NCBI RefSeq assembly: GCF_014640335.1 | Contig: NZ_BMGT01000002.1 | Coordinates: 1 to 64,000, forward strand | Reading direction: 5' to 3' | Length of the DNA stretch: 64,000 bases | Source: Edaphobacter dinghuensis | Lineage (GTDB): Bacteria > Acidobacteriota > Terriglobia > Terriglobales > Acidobacteriaceae | Part shown: positions 32,771-40,935 of the stretch, piece after piece | Layout: the number at the start of each line of letters is the position of its first letter | How positions within the stretch are numbered: position 1 is the stretch's first letter | Notes under the pieces: generated by a model | What the model saw: the letters and a program-made list of their open reading frames with translations, nothing else | What the model was told of the DNA's origin: nothing | The model's database searches: none | Translations under genes and position numbers: made by a program

Positions 32771-34021
32771 ATGAAACTGCAGCTTAGAACGCGCCTGAGC
32801 ACCATGATGTTTCTTGAATACTTTATATGGGGCGCATGGTATGTCACCCTGGGAACCTGGCTCGCAGGTTCGTTGCACTTTACCGGGCAGCAGATAGGGT
32901 TAGCCGCGGGAACTACGGCGGTCGGTGCCATTATTGCTCCGTTCTTTGTAGGCATTGTGGCAGATCGTTTTTTTGCTACCCAGAAGGTGCTCGGTTTTCT
33001 GCACATTATCGGAGCGATCCTGCTCTTCGTTGCTTCGATCCAGGCTTCGTTTACTGCTTTCTACGTTCTGATACTGCTGTACTGCCTGGCGTTTATGCCG
33101 ACGCTTTCGCTGGCAAATTCTCTGGCGTTCCGGCAGATGGATGATCCAAAGGAAGAGTTTGGCGCAATCCGTGTTTTGGGCAGCGGCGGATGGATCGTTG
33201 CGGGGCTGCTGATCGGCACAATGCGTTTGGAGGCCACTTCGACGCCGATGCGGCTCGCCGCGCTGGCCTCGTTGCTGATGGGGCTTTATAGCTTTACGCT
33301 GCCTGCTACACCACCGCTTGCGCGAACAGAAAAGTTCTCGCTGGACAGCATCTTTCCTCGCGAGGCGATCAAACTGCTGGGCGAGCGGTCGATGCTCATC
33401 TTCGTGATTGCTTCTTTTCTGATCTGTATTCCGCTGCAGTTTTACTATGCATTTACGAATCTCTTTCTTAATCAGACTGGAGTCAGTAACGCTGCCGGCA
33501 AGATGACCGGCGGCCAGATGTCAGAGCTGATCTGTATGCTCCTGATCCCGTGGTTCTTTCGTCGGTTAGGTGTGAAATATATGCTGATCGCCGGTATGTT
33601 GGCCTGGGTTGCCCGATATCTTTTGTTTGCGTACGGCAACGTCAATGCACACATGTGGATGTTGTGGGGTGGCATCCTGCTTCATGGCATCTGCTACGAC
33701 TTCTTCTTTGTCACGGGTCAAATTTACATCGACCGCAAAGCTCCGTTGAATCTTCGTGCGGCTGCACAAGGCATCATTATCTTCATTACTTATGGCCTGG
33801 GCATGTTTGTAGGGTCGTGGCTCTCGGGAGCCGTGGTCAGTCACTATGCGCTTGCTGCTCCTGTTGGCATGGCCACCTACGATTGGAAGTCGATCTGGAT
33901 GTTCTCGGCTGGTGCCTCTGCGGTTGTTCTCATCCTGTTCCTCTTTACGTTTTCCGATAAGGGAGAAGATCCGAAGCCTCTTCCGGCTGAGAACGCCGAT
34001 TCGTTACAGGTTCCAATTTAA
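32771..34021 (+). CDS. NupG-family MFS transporter
   Basis: A 416-residue, 12-helix inner-membrane transporter. The first helix RLSTMMFLEYFIWGAWYVTL and the later SLANSLAFRQMDDPKEEFGA and VRVLGSGGWI-like segments are diagnostic of the nucleoside:proton symporter family (NupG/XapB). In the Bacteroidetes and Acidobacteria members sit in sugar-utilisation loci and may carry other substrates. It lies 68 bases upstream of a Tat-exported sugar isomerase-like gene and 107 bases downstream of the PQQ dehydrogenase, so all three may be used together. Confidence 0.86.
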   Translation: MKLQLRTRLSTMMFLEYFIWGAWYVTLGTWLAGSLHFTGQQIGLAAGTTAVGAIIAPFFVGIVADRFFATQKVLGFLHIIGAILLFVASIQASFTAFYVLILLYCLAFMPTLSLANSLAFRQMDDPKEEFGAIRVLGSGGWIVAGLLIGTMRLEATSTPMRLAALASLLMGLYSFTLPATPPLARTEKFSLDSIFPREAIKLLGERSMLIFVIASFLICIPLQFYYAFTNLFLNQTGVSNAAGKMTGGQMSELICMLLIPWFFRRLGVKYMLIAGMLAWVARYLLFAYGNVNAHMWMLWGGILLHGICYDFFFVTGQIYIDRKAPLNLRAAAQGIIIFITYGLGMFVGSWLSGAVVSHYALAAPVGMATYDWKSIWMFSAGASAVVLILFLFTFSDKGEDPKPLPAENADSLQVPI

Positions 34022-34089
34022 AGTCTGCGCAATCGTTGTATCTGAAGTACGCCGTCAACTATTGCATTACCCCATAAGGAGAAAAAGAC

Positions 34090-34992
34090 ATGAAGGGAAG
34101 TACACGAAGAGAATTTCTGCGAAACACAGGCAGCCTTGGGGCGATGGCACTGGTAGGCGCGGCCATGGGACCGGCGACGGCGTGGGCCGATCCCATGGGG
34201 TTGCCGGTTGGGATTCAGCTCTATACCGTTCGCGGCGTGATCGAGAAGGATACTCCTGGGACTTTAAAACAGTTGCACGATATTGGTTATCGCGAAGTCG
34301 AGACTGCGGGCTTTGGCAAATACTCTGCTAAGGAGTTCGGTCAGCTTATCAAAGATGCAGGACTATCGTGTCCCAGTGCCCATCTGCAACTGAACGGTCC
34401 TGAATACGGCCAGGTCTTTGACGATGCTCATGCGCTAGGTGTGACCTACGCGACAAGCTCCACCTTATCGGCGTGGGCTCCAAAGCCGCACACGGCGATG
34501 ACTCATGGATGGCCGAAGCTGGGGCTCGATGACTTTAAGAGGCTGGCAGCGAAGATGAATGATGTTGGGACGAAGGCCAAGGCTGCAGGTCTGCAGTATG
34601 CCTATCACAATCACGATCTTGAATTTCAGAAGATGCCGGATGGAAGTTATGGCTACGATGTGCTGCTCAACGAGACAGACCATGCGTTAGTGAAGTTTGA
34701 GATCGACTGCGGCTGGATGGTTGTAGGAGGAGCTAGTCCGGTAGAGTACATGAAGAAGCATCCCGGTCGGTTCCGCATGATCCACGTGAAGGACTTCAAG
34801 GCGATGCCTCAGGCTGGAAAACGCCCCGAGGGAAGCGAGCTTGGAGCAGGATTCATCAACTACAAGCCGATCTTCGCAGAGGGAAGGCTGGCAGGTATCC
34901 AACATGCTTTTGCGGAGCAGGAAGGTCCATATACAAAGCCGGAGATGGAGTCTGCAAAGATCGACTATGCCTATCTTCATTCCATGAGCTAA
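34090..34992 (+). CDS. Tat-exported sugar phosphate isomerase/epimerase-like TIM barrel
   Basis: A 300-residue protein of the xylose-isomerase-like TIM-barrel superfamily. The N-terminus STRREFLRNTGSLGAMALVG is a twin-arginine signal. QLYTVRGVIEKDTPGTLKQL opens the barrel. Metal-binding and family segments include YHNHDLEF, EIDCGWMVVGG and MIHVKDFK. Export is unusual for a true sugar-phosphate isomerase, so free sugars or inositol-type compounds are more likely substrates. A strong terminator follows 21 bases after the stop. Confidence 0.85.
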   Translation: MKGSTRREFLRNTGSLGAMALVGAAMGPATAWADPMGLPVGIQLYTVRGVIEKDTPGTLKQLHDIGYREVETAGFGKYSAKEFGQLIKDAGLSCPSAHLQLNGPEYGQVFDDAHALGVTYATSSTLSAWAPKPHTAMTHGWPKLGLDDFKRLAAKMNDVGTKAKAAGLQYAYHNHDLEFQKMPDGSYGYDVLLNETDHALVKFEIDCGWMVVGGASPVEYMKKHPGRFRMIHVKDFKAMPQAGKRPEGSELGAGFINYKPIFAEGRLAGIQHAFAEQEGPYTKPEMESAKIDYAYLHSMS

Positions 34993-35013
34993 CGATCTGC
35001 AACGTTGCGATGA

Positions 35014-35056
35014 ATGACGGGGAAGAGGTGGACCAGACCTCTTCCCCGTCATTTTT
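35014..35056 (+). terminator. Rho-independent terminator
   Basis: Perfect 16-base stem ATGACGGGGAAGAGGT/ACCTCTTCCCCGTCAT with a 7-base loop, followed by TTTT. It ends the transcript of the PQQ dehydrogenase/transporter/isomerase-like run. Confidence 0.9.
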
Positions 35057-35123
35057 CCAGGCGAGTTTTCGAGGTCAGATTGGCCGTCGTGACCAGGAAC
35101 GCGTTTTATCTACATTGCTCTTC

Positions 35124-35129
35124 TAGGAT
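35124..35129 (+). promoter_or_regulatory. -10-like TAGGAT six bases before an ATG
   Basis: TAGGAT at 35124-35129, six bases (GGTGGT), ATG 35136. No ribosome-binding site. Same geometry as at 9603 and 10897. Confidence 0.5.
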
Positions 35130-35135
35130 GGTGGT

Positions 35136-36083
35136 ATGCGCAAGATCGTTATCAGTGGACCGCCACCTGTTCAGATTCTTGATGTGACGGGCCCGCTTGA
35201 AGTTTTTTCCAGCGTTCCGGACTACGATGTCCAGGTCGTCGCGCCGGATGACTCTGGCCAGTTAGTCACAAATCGCAGGATCAATATCAGTGGAGCTGTC
35301 TCGCGAGAGAGCATCACCGGAAACATTGACACTCTTGTAGTGGCCGGTGGACCCGGTGCTGAGAGCGGCGTATACGATGAGGGGTACATCCGCTGGATTA
35401 CTGAGGTTGCCGCGCGGTCGCGTCGTGTTGCTTCCATCTGCACAGGAGCGTTTATTCTCGCCGCCGCCGGGCTCTTGAATGGTAAGCGCGCGGTAACTCA
35501 CTGGAACTTCTGCGATCGTCTTGCGAAGGAGTTTCCTCAGGTAAAGGTGATGCCAGATCCAATCTTCCTTCGGGACGGTGAGGTTTACACTTCGGCGGGT
35601 ATTACTGCAGGCATCGATCTCGCGCTTGCCATGGTCGAGGAGGACCACGGGCATCAGGCAGCGCTCGCCGTCGCGCGCCAACTTGTGATGTTCCTTGTTC
35701 GTCCTGGCGGTCAGGCGCAATACAGTCATACGCTCTCAAGACAAGCGGCGACATCACAACCACTTCGCGAGCTTCAGGTGTACATGCTTGAAAATCTCAA
35801 GGCTGATCTTTCTGTTGAGGCTCTTGCGGCGCGAATCGGCATGAGTCCGCGTCATTTCTCGCGCACTTGTTTACGGGAGATGCAGATGAATCCAGGTCAG
35901 TTCGTAGACCGGCTTCGTGTAGAGGCCGCGCAGCAGATGATCGGAGGCTCTTCCATGGGCCTAAAGGAGATTGCGGATGCGTGTGGCTTTGGGTCCGCCG
36001 ATTCGATGCGCCGTGTCTTCCAGAGGGTGATAGGTATCTCAGCCGGCGAGTATGCTGAACGGTTTCGACGGACGAAGCTTTAA
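35136..36083 (+). CDS. GlxA-type transcriptional regulator (DJ-1/PfpI plus AraC)
   Basis: A 315-residue two-domain regulator. Residues 1-190 form a DJ-1/PfpI-like domain with the elbow ASICTGAFILAAAGLLNG, where the cysteine sits. Residues about 210-312 are an AraC-type double helix-turn-helix (LSVEALAARIGMSPRHFSRT ... IADACGFGSADSMRRVFQ). GlxA-type proteins sense small molecules through the first domain and activate nearby genes. The HD-domain gene 110 bases downstream in the same direction is the likely target, by position. Confidence 0.9.
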   Translation: MRKIVISGPPPVQILDVTGPLEVFSSVPDYDVQVVAPDDSGQLVTNRRINISGAVSRESITGNIDTLVVAGGPGAESGVYDEGYIRWITEVAARSRRVASICTGAFILAAAGLLNGKRAVTHWNFCDRLAKEFPQVKVMPDPIFLRDGEVYTSAGITAGIDLALAMVEEDHGHQAALAVARQLVMFLVRPGGQAQYSHTLSRQAATSQPLRELQVYMLENLKADLSVEALAARIGMSPRHFSRTCLREMQMNPGQFVDRLRVEAAQQMIGGSSMGLKEIADACGFGSADSMRRVFQRVIGISAGEYAERFRRTKL

Positions 36084-36193
36084 GTTGATGCTTGCCGGAT
36101 GTCCGAAAATGTCGGAATGATGTCATTGCTGCATCTTCCTGTTCAACCTAAGCTCGTTTTGAAACGAGAAGAGTTGCCAAGGAGATGCAAATC

Positions 36194-36961
36194 ATGAACA
36201 GAGATTCTTTTTCAATCGCAACATCCAGTAAGGCCGAGGTTGTGGAAATGCAGACAGCCGAATCCAGACCGCTTTTTCGCGAGCCGAAGGTTGTCATTCC
36301 CGTACCTACTCCCCAGACAAAGTACCAGCACGTACAGCCCGGTGTGCCGGACACATTACTGGCACGTGAGGCGACCGGGCTACTCCATGAGTTCAGCACG
36401 CCTCTTCTTTTTAACCATTCCCATCGCGTATTTTTCTGGGCGAACGAGATGGGACGCCGAAGCGGTCAACCATACGATCAGGAGCTGCTTTTTATATGTG
36501 CAGCCTTCCACGATCTTGGCCTTTTGGAGAAGTTTTCAAGCGCCGAAGATCGCTTCGAGGTAGATGGCGCGAATGCTGTACGCCAGTTTCTCGAGCATCA
36601 CGGCGTGCCGTCTGCACGTATACAGGTCGCCTGGGATGCGATCTCGCTTCATACAACCCCAGGCATCGTTCAGTACAAGCCGATAGAAGTTGAGCTGTTA
36701 TACAACGGGGTTGGCCTCGATGTTTTGGGTATTGGTTACGATGAGTTTCCGGATGATCTGCGAAAGAAGATCGTTGCCCAGTATCCGCGCGTGAACTTCA
36801 AGCAGGACATCGCAAAGGCTTTTCTTGGCGGATTCGAACATAAGACCAGATCGGCCGAAGGAACCTGCAATGAAGACATCTGTTCCCACTTCATTCGCAA
36901 TTACAAACGGAGCAACTTTTACGAACAGATTCAGAGTTCTGCATTCCCGAACTCTGAATAG
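36194..36961 (+). CDS. HD domain protein (cyanamide-hydratase-like)
   Basis: A 255-residue protein with a single HD metal-dependent phosphohydrolase fold. The ligands are HSHRVFFWANEMGRR and CAAFHDLGLLE, with a later SLHTTPG. This pattern resembles plant-pathogen and fungal cyanamide hydratase/HD-family proteins often paired with GlxA or DJ-1 type genes. The substrate is unknown. About 60 residues of low-complexity sequence precede the fold. Start taken at ATG 36194 (GGAG 9 bases upstream); ATG 36185 overlaps the binding site. Confidence 0.8.
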   Translation: MNRDSFSIATSSKAEVVEMQTAESRPLFREPKVVIPVPTPQTKYQHVQPGVPDTLLAREATGLLHEFSTPLLFNHSHRVFFWANEMGRRSGQPYDQELLFICAAFHDLGLLEKFSSAEDRFEVDGANAVRQFLEHHGVPSARIQVAWDAISLHTTPGIVQYKPIEVELLYNGVGLDVLGIGYDEFPDDLRKKIVAQYPRVNFKQDIAKAFLGGFEHKTRSAEGTCNEDICSHFIRNYKRSNFYEQIQSSAFPNSE

Positions 36962-37234
36962 ATCGAGGCATATGGCGAATTACACGTATAGATGGCCCTC
37001 TCTACACTCGGCACGGCTGATGCCGAATCGAATGTGGAGAGAGCAAGATATCGTTCTTCGTCGATCATGCAAAGCTTTCGAACTGGCTTCGGTGAATTAG
37101 CAGGAAGCAGCTTTTGGAATCCACAGAACGACTCTTTTTTTGTTCAAGGAGGAGGTAAGTGGATACCAAAATGCGGCAATCTTCTGATAGACTTGATCTT
37201 GTTGTTGCAACAGCCACGTTGTTGAAAAGCAACC
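36962..37234. other. Gap upstream of tRNA-Asp
   Basis: 273 bases with no supportable gene. Short GTTG/CAAC inverted sequences lie just before the tRNA (37198-37231). Presumably it contains the tRNA promoter, but no clear hexamers are visible. Confidence 0.4.
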
Positions 37235-37311
<77 letters not shown>

Positions 37312-37369
37312 ATAAACCTCAAGAAACTAAATGGTTTATGGCAAGTGGCACAATCAAGATTTGCCTTTG

Positions 37370-37398
37370 AGGGTGCTGGAGCAATCCGCACCCTTTTT
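37370..37398 (+). terminator. Terminator of tRNA-Asp
   Basis: Stem AGGGTGC/GCACCCT extended by GGA/TCC past one bulged T, closed by a GCAA tetraloop, then TTTTT (37394-37398). Confidence 0.75.
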
Positions 37399-37429
37399 CA
37401 GCGTCAAATTCGCGAAGAAAGATAGATTA

Positions 37430-37478
37430 CAAAAAATCGGGCTGTACTAAGGTGAAGGTCCCTTTAGTACAGCCCGAT
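37430..37478 (-). terminator. Terminator of the PEP-CTERM gene on the minus strand
   Basis: 15-base inverted repeat ATCGGGCTGTACTAA/TTAGTACAGCCCGAT (37436-37450 and 37464-37478). On the minus strand it is followed by a run of six T (37430-37435). It lies about 60 bases after the stop of the gene at 37539. Confidence 0.85.
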
Positions 37479-37538
37479 CGATTCTTATCCCTCACTTCGT
37501 CCCATCTGGAAGCAAGCGAAGGACACTTTCAAGTTTAG

Positions 37539-38213
37539 TTATGCCTTGGCCATCTTCCGACGAACAATGCCGGCCATCCCTAACATCCCAGAACCGAATA
37601 GCATCAGGCTGGAGGGTTCCGGAACAGGTGAAGCAGTCGGAGGAGTTACTCCGATCATATCCTGGGCAGTACCTGGATACCCCGAGGCCTGACTGCCGGG
37701 AATCGCAGCATAGATGGTGTACTGGCCATCCTCGTAGGCTGACGCATTCGTACCTTGTGCGACTGCACTCACAGCCAGGGCGTCCAGAGCCTGTACGCTC
37801 GCAGAGTCCATGCCATCGGCCTGCACGCCTGACAGATCATTAAGCCCCCATATTGCATATTGGTAGTCGGAGTTGCTGTAACTGCCTGGGTTGGTGGAAA
37901 GTTGATTGAACAAAAACGCCTGTTCCAGGTCCAAAGTGGAAGAGGAAGACGTAACCGTATTCGGTGTAGCTGACCATGACTCATTCATCTCTATGGAATT
38001 TGCGAGGTCAAGGCACATCACCGTTTCATCATTCAAGCCAGCAGGAGTACCGTTTACATAATTCTCGATCGTGACCTGATAAGGACCAACAATCTCAGGG
38101 CCGCTCGTCGTACCGCCGCCCGTGAACGTCATCGTAACAGTATCGGCCTGCGCGACTCGTGGAAGGAGCGCAAGACTAAATACTGCAAAAATAAGTGCAA
38201 TGCTTTTCTTCAA
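37539..38213 (-). CDS. PEP-CTERM sorting domain protein
   Basis: A 224-residue exported protein. Signal peptide LKKSIALIFAVFSLALLP ... VAQA, then a beta-type body. The C-terminus is PVPEPSSLMLFGSGMLGMAG plus a short basic tail RRKMAKA, a canonical exosortase signal. The start is TTG 38213, since AGGAG lies 8 bases upstream and the signal peptide begins there; an in-frame ATG lies 15 codons upstream. The body includes ALDALAVSAVAQGTNAS and a conserved MCLDLANS region seen in other acidobacterial PEP-CTERM proteins that I cannot name further. Confidence 0.85.
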   Translation of the reverse strand: MKKSIALIFAVFSLALLPRVAQADTVTMTFTGGGTTSGPEIVGPYQVTIENYVNGTPAGLNDETVMCLDLANSIEMNESWSATPNTVTSSSSTLDLEQAFLFNQLSTNPGSYSNSDYQYAIWGLNDLSGVQADGMDSASVQALDALAVSAVAQGTNASAYEDGQYTIYAAIPGSQASGYPGTAQDMIGVTPPTASPVPEPSSLMLFGSGMLGMAGIVRRKMAKA

Positions 38214-38696
38214 GTAAAAATCTCCTGTCCCCCGCAAGCAGGCGACCGTTAGGGACATTCCCCTTTTCAGACATGGGAGAGTGCCATTAATGGATGTCGC
38301 TGTTTCTCACTCTCTAGACCTAAACAAAGTTAGATGGTTGATTATGGTTGTTAGGAATACACAGACGAGAGACAAATCGATTTGAATCTCTTTCATTACG
38401 ACGGACGAACACTTTTTATTTCACGAGCCTCATAAGTTCGTTCTTGAATACTCTTTCCGATCGAGCCCCTTCCTAAAAGGGGTGTTTTCGCAACCCCCGC
38501 CAGCCACCAAAAACACGCACCCGCAACCTCTCGACGAGAGTCAGTCGAACTTTTGCTCGCGTTATGAACGATAGGACTGCCGACGTTCACTCGGCGTGCA
38601 CTTCTGTCACGTTTCGCGATGCTTGCAGCCGTTGCAAACAATCGCTTATGTGGTTACGTGTCCTTCTCTTCAGAGCAAGAGTGATATAAGTCCATA
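38214..38696. other. Divergent intergenic region
   Basis: About 480 bases between the PEP-CTERM gene and the glycosidase. A short hairpin CCCCTT/AAGGGG (38466-38482) followed by TGTTTT is the only structure seen. TATAAG at 38685-38690 lies six bases before the ATG at 38697 and could be a leaderless-type -10. Confidence 0.4.
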
Positions 38697-40919
38697 ATGG
38701 AGCACAAATTGGAGAGCAGGAACAAGGCAGGATCGGACAGAACGGAATCCAAAATGGTTTTTACGCGTCGCCAGTTTTGCGAGGCAGGTGCTTCAGCGAT
38801 CGCTGCTGCGATGACGCCGGTGAAGTCACTTGCTTCAATCGGCGAATCGAAGGCTGCGAGCCTGTCAGGCGTTCCGACACTCGATGAGTTGGGAACCGAA
38901 TGGCTCGATTGCAGCCAATTGGCACATATGCCCTCTCTTCATAATTTCCATGAGATGGCAGCCTGTGCTCCGGACCTGGTTGGCGTGAACTTTCTACCCG
39001 GGGGACAGCTTTATAAGGATTCGGGGCCTCATTGGTATATCTACAACACTCTGCCGCTATGTCGCATGACTATCGACGCTACGGCGCATGACAGTATGAC
39101 CTGCAGGTGGTTTGCCTATCAGGCAGTAAGGCGTGCTGAAACATCTGATCTCGAAATCGTGACCACGAATCGCCTTGTTATGGAGGACACGACGATCTTG
39201 TGGCGCGTCGAGTTCAAGAATACAAGTGCTATGGCCAAAACGATTCGGGTAAAGATTGATACCGATGGCGTTCGCAGCAGCGATGCAGGCCATGTTCAGC
39301 TTGTTGCCAAATCCCAGAAATTCGCGATGAGCGCAATCTACCAATTTGTAGACTCTCCCGTCGAAGAGAATGCAAAGGGAGCGGAGGTGGAATGGGAGTT
39401 GCATCTCCCTCCGAAGCAACATCAAGAGGTCCGCTTTCTCATGAAAGTGAACGACGAAGATGCACCTTCTTCTAAGGGCGTATCTGCAGCGTGGTTCGAA
39501 GCAGAATGGGACCGTGCGAAGAAAATCTGGGATGAGCGCTGGATGAGCGCCTTTACGCCCGGCAACAAATTCTTCTCTGGAAACGCTCCGACGCTTTTCA
39601 CGAAAGATGCTGCGATCAGCGAGATCTACTACCGAAGCGTATTGACCCTGATGGTTTTGCTGCGAACCAACCTCTGGAGCAATCGAACCTTCATTACGAG
39701 TGGAGAACGCGCAAAGGGAATTGTCTTTTATTGGGATACTTCACTGTTCTCAACACTTTTTGCAATGCTCGAACCTAAGCAGATGAAGGAGCAGATCAAG
39801 CTCTTCCTTGAGCAGGACCCGCATGAGAATGCGGTGATTGTGTTTAAAACCAAGCGCCCTGCCTCTCCCAGGACGATCGACACTCCCAAAGGATGGGACC
39901 TCAGAGGTTATGCGGCGAATGATCTATCTATCTTCCGCTTAACCTGGTCCTATTTGTCCGTGACGCAGGATGAAGAATTTCTGAACGAGAAGATTGCAGA
40001 TCAGACAGTAAATGAAAGACTCCAGGTTTTGGCGACTGACTGGAAAAAGTTGTTGCGCCATCCCTCGGATCATCTGGCCGACTATGGGGAAGCTCCCAAC
40101 CTTCTGGAGTGCGTCCCTACCTATATTCATAAGGTGCCGTCGTTCAATGCTGCCAACGTGTGGATGATGCGTGAGTACGCAGACATTGTGGAGCTCACGG
40201 GGAATCACACCGAGGCGGTCGAACTTCGCCGAGAAGCCACTGATATGGTTCAGTCGGTGATGACGCTGTATGAGCCGGGCAAAGGTGTCTGGTCCAGCCT
40301 GCATCACGATGGCTCCCGAGTCGAGATGCGGCATTGCTATGACTTTGCTACTGTCGGCAGGTTTATGGCCGCAGATCTCCCCGTCAAAGTTCGCGGGGAG
40401 ATGGTTGATTTCGTCCAGCGGGAGCTGTTGATGGAAAAGTGGATGCGTGCTCAATCTATGTTGGATGTCGCGGCCGCAAACTCTGACAGACCAGATCACG
40501 GCCCGATGGGAGCTTACGACGCGTGGCCCGCGGTGACTGTCGATGCGATGTGCATTCTCGGGTACTGGAAGGACGCTATTTCTTTCCTGAGGAGAACCAG
40601 AGCTGCAATTTACGAGGGAGTTTATGCGCAGGCACATGAGTTCTATGGCCCACGGCGACGTGAGTACGATGCTCCAGTTCGAATTGCCCAACGCGGAGGC
40701 TGCATGCGTGAATGCACGGGCGGCGGGGCATTTGCGGAGACCATTATCAATACGCTATTCGGCTACGTTCCAAAACTCGGCAAGCAATTGACGCTATTCG
40801 AATCCCACACTCCGAGAGGGATCACAGGGGAGCTGCGACACGTGCGCTTCGGCCAGGAGCAGTTCACAATCCGATCTGGGAACACCGGGCTGCACTTGAG
40901 GAAAGAAGCGAAGGTCTGA
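38697..40919 (+). CDS. Putative exported (alpha/alpha)6-barrel glycoside hydrolase
   Basis: A 740-residue protein. An N-terminal FTRRQFCEAGASAIAAA twin-arginine signal starts near residue 22, so ATG 38754 (residue 20) could also be the start. Residues about 70-260 form a beta-rich domain. Residues about 290-690 carry repeated helical pairs typical of six-hairpin glycosidases, with acidic candidates in IVFYWDTSLFSTLFAML, YGEAPNLLECVP and GAYDAWPAV. I cannot assign a GH family. It is convergent with the GH92 mannosidase (16 bases apart), suggesting action on related glycans. Confidence 0.7.
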   Translation: MEHKLESRNKAGSDRTESKMVFTRRQFCEAGASAIAAAMTPVKSLASIGESKAASLSGVPTLDELGTEWLDCSQLAHMPSLHNFHEMAACAPDLVGVNFLPGGQLYKDSGPHWYIYNTLPLCRMTIDATAHDSMTCRWFAYQAVRRAETSDLEIVTTNRLVMEDTTILWRVEFKNTSAMAKTIRVKIDTDGVRSSDAGHVQLVAKSQKFAMSAIYQFVDSPVEENAKGAEVEWELHLPPKQHQEVRFLMKVNDEDAPSSKGVSAAWFEAEWDRAKKIWDERWMSAFTPGNKFFSGNAPTLFTKDAAISEIYYRSVLTLMVLLRTNLWSNRTFITSGERAKGIVFYWDTSLFSTLFAMLEPKQMKEQIKLFLEQDPHENAVIVFKTKRPASPRTIDTPKGWDLRGYAANDLSIFRLTWSYLSVTQDEEFLNEKIADQTVNERLQVLATDWKKLLRHPSDHLADYGEAPNLLECVPTYIHKVPSFNAANVWMMREYADIVELTGNHTEAVELRREATDMVQSVMTLYEPGKGVWSSLHHDGSRVEMRHCYDFATVGRFMAADLPVKVRGEMVDFVQRELLMEKWMRAQSMLDVAAANSDRPDHGPMGAYDAWPAVTVDAMCILGYWKDAISFLRRTRAAIYEGVYAQAHEFYGPRRREYDAPVRIAQRGGCMRECTGGGAFAETIINTLFGYVPKLGKQLTLFESHTPRGITGELRHVRFGQEQFTIRSGNTGLHLRKEAKV

Positions 40920-40935
40920 ATCCGTATGAGACAAA

